Assembly: GCA_037127255.1 (NCBI GenBank)
Contig: JBANSL010000019.1
Coordinates: 18,065,001 to 18,129,000 of the forward strand
Length of the DNA: 64,000 bases
Direction: 5' to 3'
DNA from: Persicaria tinctoria
Lineage: Eukaryota > Streptophyta > Magnoliopsida > Caryophyllales > Polygonaceae
Position numbers and translations under genes: made by a program. The notes under the pieces were generated by a model. The model was not told where the DNA came from. It saw only the letters and a program-made list of their open reading frames with translations, and did no database searches. Position 1 is the stretch's first letter; each line of letters begins with the position of its first letter. Of this stretch, positions 58,391 through 64,000 are shown piece by piece.

Positions 58391-58401
58391 TAGTATGATG
58401 C

Positions 58402-58570
58402 TTCATTCACATGTGATTGTTGATGGATTTGATATCAATGTATTTGTTGGGTTTGTGGCTATTGATATGCATATAAATTTCTCCAAAGTTGGGTTTGCCC
58501 ACAAGGTGTTCGACAATATGCCTGAAAGGGATATTGTTTTGTGGAACACAATTTTTAGGGGTTTTTAGGA
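58402..58570 (+). pseudogene. Captured PPR protein fragment
   Basis: One frame reads LHSHVIVDGF then INVFVGFVAIDMHINFSKVG then AHKVFDNMPERDIVLWNTIF and a stop. This is a consecutive pair of pentatricopeptide motifs of the PLS type found in organelle RNA-editing and splicing factors. Only about 55 codons are present. Confidence 0.85.
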
Positions 58571-58911
58571 ACTACTGCTATATTGAGTTCAATCTAATTG
58601 TTTGTCAAATATTGTTGGCTTCTTAGATAACAAAGAGGGGTTGGTGTGATGAAAAAAATCCTAGATTCTGTCTTTGATGTTGTTCGTTTACTTTACTGAC
58701 TTGATGTTGATGTTCTTCGTTTACTTTACTTACTTGGTCATCGATGCGGTCTTGTAGAGATACTTGATTTTTGTGATTTTCTCTCTCCCACTTCAGAGGA
58801 AGAATCCTTGCGAAATTTAACCATAGATTATGTCTTTGATATTATCAAGTATATATGGCCTAATTTTTTAAGACATGGGCAGCGCTTCCTCTTCATGATA
58901 TTTTTTAAGAT

Positions 58912-59080
58912 GTTCTTCTGAGCACTAAAGATGTTGAAATTGTAAGTAGATTGCATCGGATAGCAGCCCAAGAGAACTTGGATGTTGAATCTGATGCACT
59001 GGAGTTGTTTACTATGCTAGAGCAGTTGAGTTTGTTGGGGAAAGGGGTCACTGCTACTCTTGTGAATGAACTTGTGAGTT
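58912..59080 (+). pseudogene. Captured STICHEL-like gene fragment
   Basis: The frame reads DVLLSTKDVEIVSRLHRIAA then QENLDVESDALEL then TMLEQLSLLGKGVTATLVNE. This matches the AAA/DnaX-like domain of STICHEL-type proteins (trichome branching in Arabidopsis). An in-frame stretch of about a dozen residues between D-A-L-E-L and M-L-E-Q-L is missing, probably an intron-linked or deleted segment. A partial repeat (GATGCACTGGAGTTGTTTAC) recurs at about 59217. Confidence 0.8.
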
Positions 59081-59240
59081 GTGGTTCCTATAAGCTTTCT
59101 TTATCCTCTCATATGTTGCTGATTTTTTTGCCATCTCCTTATTTCCTCCCTGTTTTTTTTTTTTTTGCTGTTTTGTAACTTATGTTGCTGGCCAAGAGAA
59201 CTTTGATGTTGAACCTGATGCACTGGAGTTGTTTACTATG

Positions 59241-60690
59241 ATTGTTGTTTACTATGAACGCAATTTGTTGCCGTTTGGTTACATTTGGAATATATGGACT
59301 CCCATGGTAACATGTCGCACCTTAAAACCATCACAATGATGAATCCATAGTTTTATCTCAGCACGTTTCACAGTCATGGTGTGAAATAGTTAATGGGCAT
59401 GAAACACATTTTTTAATATCTAATACTTTAAGATTATAAAAACCTACAAATTGATTGCGGTGGGGTTTTGTAATAACTACAGGGGATCTTTTATTTGCTT
59501 TAATTAATTTGGGTGCTTCAATCATTGTTACTTTGATCAACTTTTCATCTACATTATTCTTATCTTGAATTTGGCATTATGTCTCACTACAGGTTGTAAT
59601 TCTGGGCTCAAATAACAGAAACCCTCAAGAGGGTTTGAAGGCTCTTTCTTAGGCGAAGAACTACAATGTGAAAAGAAGTGTGAAAGCGAGGTTGCTTGGT
59701 AAAATTCGTTGAGGGAATTCAATCAGTTGGGTGAATTATATCGAGAATCTATGGTTGCAACCTCTACTGAAAAGAGATCGAGGTCGCCGAGACAAAAAGG
59801 ATTCGCACCAAAGGTAGGAATCTCATCAAGAAGGGTGATGTCGGTGGGGTTAGATGTTGGATATCTATGTAGGCGATCATCCTTGCTCGAGATCTAGGTT
59901 GCTTTCCTATCCAGAAAAGCTCCTATCCTCTCCTTCAGGGCACCCTTCCTATGTAAAGCAGTAACCTTGATTGTTTATAGTTGCTTGAGATTTGTAAGTT
60001 TTCCCTTTTTCAAGTGCTTGTAGTTGCTTAGTGTTGATTTCAATTTAGGTTTTGAGGAATTAATGTGAATCTTCACAATTGTTATATGTGATTTATAAAA
60101 TTTGTAGTCTCAGTTCAACAACACCACTTGAATTGGAATACCACTTGATCGGGTACAAATTCGGTGAATGGCGCATTTAATTGGAGTTTAAAAGGAACCT
60201 ATAAACAATTTTCTATTATAGAATGAAACTTTAATTAAATTTTCATGTCCTAAAATGCAGACATTATTTTATTTTTTCCCAATGATTTAGCTTTGTCTGT
60301 TTAATACTCTGTTTTTTAATATAACAACCATGAGAGCAGTAATGGTTGCTGAATTGTTAAAATATTTGGGGATAACGAAAATTAATTGTCAAGTCCTTAT
60401 GTTTCATGCAGTGAGGAGATACTTTTTTTATGGGGTTTATAATGACAATAATATTGAATCACAAATCATAGTTCAGTTACCCTTTTAATTTTTACTTCAT
60501 TTCTGAATTTTGCTCTTTTGGATTGTGATTTGATTCCATTAATCTTATATGTTACTTGGATTTGAGTTGGGTTTTGATTGGTACATTGATTCCTCTTTGT
60601 TTGCTCAGATATATTCAACAAACTGGTAAATGGTGTGAAAGGCGATGTGTCTATTGCTCAGGTTTGTTTGTCTGTTTCCATTTTAATGAA
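59241..60690. other. CACTA interior, no named gene
   Basis: Possibly further exons of the captured genes (open frame 59709-59897; a stretch around 59600-59720 with CAGG-type acceptor sequence). No domain recognised. Confidence 0.4.
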
Positions 60691-60700
60691 TTCATCTCTT

Positions 60701-61200
60701 TAGTTTACATGTATAATGTGAAATATATTATGGTGATAAACATCATGTTTCAATATTAAATACAATAATAATAATAATACAAAATCAAACAATTTAAAAC
60801 ATTTTAAAATAAATCGTCTATTATAGATCAATTTGAAATAATTGGATTCCCATCAAAACACACACAACCTTAAAACGAATAAAAACATAAATCATTCATT
60901 TTATTTAGCTTGATTCACATGCATGGTGTGAATTATATTATGGCGAGGAAAATCAGATTTCAATATTAAATACAATAGGAATATGAATAACCAAAAATTA
61001 AAAATGTCTAATGTCTAATAGTCTATTATAGGTTAAAATGTAATAATTGGACTCCGATTAAAATCACACAGGATCTTCAAATGAGTAAAAACATAAATCA
61101 TTTATTTTATACAGTCCGTTTCACATGCACGGTGTGAAATATATTATGGTTAAGAAAATAAGTTTTCAATATTAAATACAATAGGGATAAAAAAAATCAC
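60701..61200. repeat. Diverged tandem repeat, about 208 bp
   Basis: Three copies of a block with ACATG, GTGTGAA, ATATTATGG and TTTCAATATTAAATACAAT start near 60704, 60914 and 61121 (steps 210 and 207). A weaker relative lies near 59360-59400. Confidence 0.8.
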
Positions 61201-61859
61201 AAATACTTGATGCTCAACCCGTCATATATCTAAGTTTGTGATAGAGTTTTGACAACCATTCCGGAATGGCTCACCGGAAAGGATTTGTGGGTAGTACCCA
61301 TAGGTCCCCGGTTATTTACCAATTCAAGGGATGGAGTTTTGACGAGGGTTCAAAGCTCAAAATATTAGAATCTTGAATATTTTGTGTTTAGTAAAGGTTT
61401 GTCTTGATTTTTAATTTGCTTTCTATTTTTTCTCTAAGTCGATCTATTGAATTTTGGTGCTCATTAATCTATCTCTTCATAAATTGCAAATTTGTATTAT
61501 TGAGGTGTGACTCTTTTTTTAGAGAGATCAGATATGTGCTTTCTTTCTCTTAAAAGTTGCAGTTTTACCATTGCCCCTAATATGTGATGTTTAACTTAAG
61601 GGTGCTCGGAACTCTAAAGTTTCCAGTATTCATTTTGCACTTACAACCCTAAAAAGGACTGATCTTTACCCACCCTTAATTCACAAACATCAAATACGCG
61701 TTGCCTAAATACAATAGGAATATTAGGTGAGAAGAAAATTTCAAATAACAACAGGTCAACATGACAAGAAGTATGAGCAATATGTTAGTAGTAAATTGAC
61801 GTGTTGAATATTTTATTTATACGTCAAACTCGACCAAAAATATTATGAAAAAATCTGAA

Positions 61860-62076
61860 CAAGGTTCGGGAAAAGAACTAGTTTAATTTATTTTAACTAT
61901 CTAATTGCTTTCTCCCGTTTGCCCACGTTTTTAAAGAGTTTTCCACTATTTTATATGTCAACCATTACCGACGTATTAAAACGTCGAAAATTTTGTCAAT
62001 CGCCTAATTTCTCCCATGACATAATTGAGAAGCGTCGAGAACAAAACGCGGAGAAGGGCCGCTTTTTCTAGTAGTG
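61860..62076. repeat. CACTA subterminal and terminal repeats (right)
   Basis: Contains GACGTATTAAAACGTC, AGCGTCGAG and AAAACGCG motifs and ends GGCCGCTTTTTCTAGTAGTG, the inverted partner of the left end. Confidence 0.88.
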
Positions 62077-62502
62077 TAACTCAATCAACATATTTTACTT
62101 AAATCTTAAACTCGTGTAATTTTTACACATTTTTCATAAATATTTTTATTATTTTTTACTTAATTATCAAGTCTATTTTTTTTTTGTATTTTATGTTAAC
62201 ATTTGATAATATTTTATTTAAATTTATCATAGTCATTTTTTATACTTAGAAAATTTTATTTTTATTGTCCAAAAGGAAAAATATGCGCCAGGGTGTGGGA
62301 ATTTACTAATTTTCAATAAAAATCGTTAACAAATTCGACAGAGGGGAATTTGGCGAAAAAATGAAAACATCAAGGACATCTGATGAAATATATCAAACTT
62401 TTGTACATCACGTGAATTAGCCTTAACCTCAGGGACATTTGGCGAAATTTTCGTTAATTTAATTGGTCAAGTGAAGATCGGTAGAGTGTGGAATGATATT
62501 AT

Positions 62503-63365
62503 TAGGGCTGAAAATAACCCGTGGGTACCCGCTCCATTCGCTTTATCCGCATTAATTTTGCGGGTGAAAACCCGCAAAAAGTGAGTGACGTGTGGAGCAG
62601 GTGCGGGTCAAGCGGATGATGGATGGATTATGGGTGAAGATTTTTCACCTATAATCCGCCCCATTAATCCACCCCTTAACTCGCCCCTCACACCCGTCCC
62701 GCACACCCGCATAAAATTCTTATATATATATAAGGGTTTTATGCGGGTGTGCGGGACGAGTGTGATATATATAATGTGTGTAATTTTATTATTTTACCCT
62801 TTTCAAGTATAACTTTTACAAACCCTAATCCTTGATTAGTGCTTTGCCCACCAAATTTCAATTAGAATGGATATGGTCTCGGCTTGCTCTTGCACGTTAT
62901 AGCAAGGGATATACTGGTGTTAGGACATAGTTATAAGATGTCCATTGTACATGTGAGACTTCATTCATGATGAATCAAATGGAATTCTATCCTAAACAAT
63001 CTCACACTCTCTCTCTCTCGTTAATAGTTAGATCAAGGTTCCTAACAACTGGATTAGTATATTATTATTATAGAGATATATATACCCTTCCACTTTCAAA
63101 TTTCAATTAGCTCGTGATTTCAGTGCTTTTCCGATCAAAAATAAATACATAAACTCATTCCCTTTGTAATTTTGAGTTAGAATTGATCTACTTGTGTTGA
63201 TTTGATTTTTTCTTTTGTTTCACCCATTAGGTACCCGTTCCACCCGCATCACCCACGCGGGTCGGATGCGGGTGATGGATGGAGCGTGTGAAATTTTTTA
63301 CTCATGGGGCAGGTGATGGAGTACGTGGTTTCATCCACCCATAAGCCGCTCCATTTCCGCCCCTA
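62503..63365. mobile_element. hAT-like non-autonomous element with internal hairpin
   Basis: Begins TAGGGCTGAAAATAACCCG and ends GGAGCGGCTTATGG-type sequence in inverted form (CCATTTCCGCCCCTA). An imperfect 8-bp duplication is GATATTAT (62495-62502) against GATATGGT (63366-63373). GC-rich CCCGC arms occur at both ends. A long stem-loop spans 62688-62764. Confidence 0.65.
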
Positions 63366-63373
63366 GATATGGT

Positions 63374-63669
63374 GGATGCATCATTATTCAATAGAGCGAA
63401 CAAGCAAGAGACAAGAAGACTTTATTTTAATGCATTTATAAATAATTAAAGACTAGAGTGTGAAAAAATATTGTAATCAATTATTCAATTAATATAAATG
63501 GGTCACCATACAATGATGTTGGTTCAGTACGAAGTCGTATTTACTTGAGCAATGAAAAGGAAGGTTAGGTAACATTCACGTTTGACGCCCGATCTACAGA
63601 GTCACATGGGTTGACCATTTTAGTTTGTCATTAGATGCCTTTCTCCTTGGAAATTAAATAAATATATAT
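63374..63669. other. Flank without recognised feature
   Basis: AT-rich; no gene or repeat recognised. Confidence 0.5.
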
Positions 63670-63900
63670 GCATTGCTCATAACTACTTAACCACGAATAA
63701 CATGATCCAGCTATATGATAAACGGAAGAAACCTCCATTAGAGAGCTTGGAATCTATGAATCTATTGTTACATAAGTTAGTTAGAGCCGAGCTACCTTCC
63801 TACTATTTATAGAGGAAGATGTGGCCTTTTATCTAACTACACAAGTTGTCCCAAATAATATAAATTACAAATATATATCCTATATACATAGTGTTATTAC
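63670..63900 (-). mobile_element. Probable 3' LTR of a Ty1/copia element
   Basis: Minus strand, directly after a polypurine run (rich in G, 63905-63925). It contains a TATA-like CTATAAATAG (63806-63815). LTR ends are not proven because no second LTR or duplication is in view. Confidence 0.45.
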
Positions 63901-63922
63901 CTCCCTCCCCCCCCCCTCCCTC

Positions 63923-64000
63923 TCAAGTTGGATCCGGGATGTCAAAGACGAGACCCAACTTGACAGACACAAATCTGTGTTGCTGCTCGTCTAAGGCTTT
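63923..64000 (-). pseudogene. Ty1/copia RNase H C-terminus (continues beyond window)
   Basis: Minus frame ends KLGLVFDIPDPT then TGA (63923-63925), matching the usual KLGL-x-D-I-x-x-P-T end of copia pol. The following G-rich run is the polypurine tract. Only 25 codons are visible; intactness cannot be judged. Confidence 0.75.

Larger units (their letters stand above)
49077..62076 (-). mobile_element. CACTA (En/Spm) transposon, 13,000 bp
   Basis: Ends CACTAATAGAAAAAGCGGCC and (reverse complement) CACTACTAGAAAAAGCGGCC, with 3-bp duplication TAA at 49074-49076 and 62077-62079. Subterminal regions carry many short inverted GACGTTTT/AAAACGTC motifs. It encodes a tnp2-type transposase and a second Ptta/En/Spm-like protein on the minus strand. 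The half near 62 kb holds captured host-gene fragments. Confidence 0.97.
47808..62457. mobile_element. Small DNA transposon with about 170-bp inverted ends, interrupted twice
   Basis: Left end 47808-47919 plus 48357-48423 is inverted relative to right end about 62300-62457. Shared, in the same order: GCCAAATACCCCTGAGGTTA against GCCAAATGTCCCTGAGGTTA, AAGGCTAAT, GTACAAAA, and CCCCTCTGTCGAATTTGTT. After removing the hAT MITE and the CACTA element it is about 1.2 kb, non-coding and AT-rich. Internal short repeats occur around 48515-48870. Superfamily is uncertain (Mutator-like possible); no target duplication was found. Confidence 0.7.

Overview
This window is repeat-dense nuclear DNA from a flowering plant, most likely a eudicot. 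The evidence is tRNA-Asp-primed Athila/Tat-like Ty3/gypsy LTR elements, Sirevirus-like and other Ty1/copia pieces, a CACTA transposon with a tnp2 transposase, hAT-type MITEs, plastid DNA inserted in the nucleus, and captured pieces of plant genes (PPR, STICHEL-like). I found no intact host gene, tRNA, rRNA or CRISPR array. Almost everything is nested or broken transposable elements.

Layout. 1-7206: plus-strand Athila-like element A (gag-protease only), split by solo LTR B (886-2848) and ending in LTR C (5546-7206), which also serves as 5' LTR of a second internal region (7207-9257). 9258 to about 16682: 5'-truncated Sirevirus-like copia element (pol, env-like ORF, 3' LTR). 17132-21761: minus-strand relict of another tRNA-Asp family, split by a solo LTR (17908-19703). 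21779-30862: structurally complete minus-strand element D with target duplication GCAAG. 30863 to about 32626: 5' end of an older Athila-like element that hosts these insertions. 33031-33743: foldback repeat. 34497-43328: structurally complete plus-strand element E. 44545-47121: mosaic of plastid fragments (psaA, trnI-GAU intron, rps12) split by a solo LTR (44892-46690). 47808-62457: small DNA transposon interrupted by a hAT MITE (47920-48348) and by a 13,000-bp CACTA element (49077-62076). 62503-63365: second hAT-like element. 63670-64000: end of another copia element.

The outstanding signal is a motif system shared by the gypsy-like families. The 10-bp palindrome TCGANNTCGA occurs as pairs 19-21 bp apart. 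The pairs recur at a family-specific period in the LTRs: about 112 bp in A/B/C/E, 103 bp in D, 98 bp in the two 1.8-kb solo LTRs and 92 bp in the 20.3-kb LTR. The half-sites are constant, while the central dinucleotide differs between families and copies. The same motif fills the gag-protease linkers, where spacing is mostly compatible with translation: 21-bp steps, 20+22-bp pairs, or 87/93-bp pair periods. It also occurs in the 3' untranslated regions. D and E have LTRs, primer site and polypurine tract but no reverse transcriptase, so they would need a partner element. The arrays are candidate recognition sites for transcription, packaging or recombination; their function is unknown.
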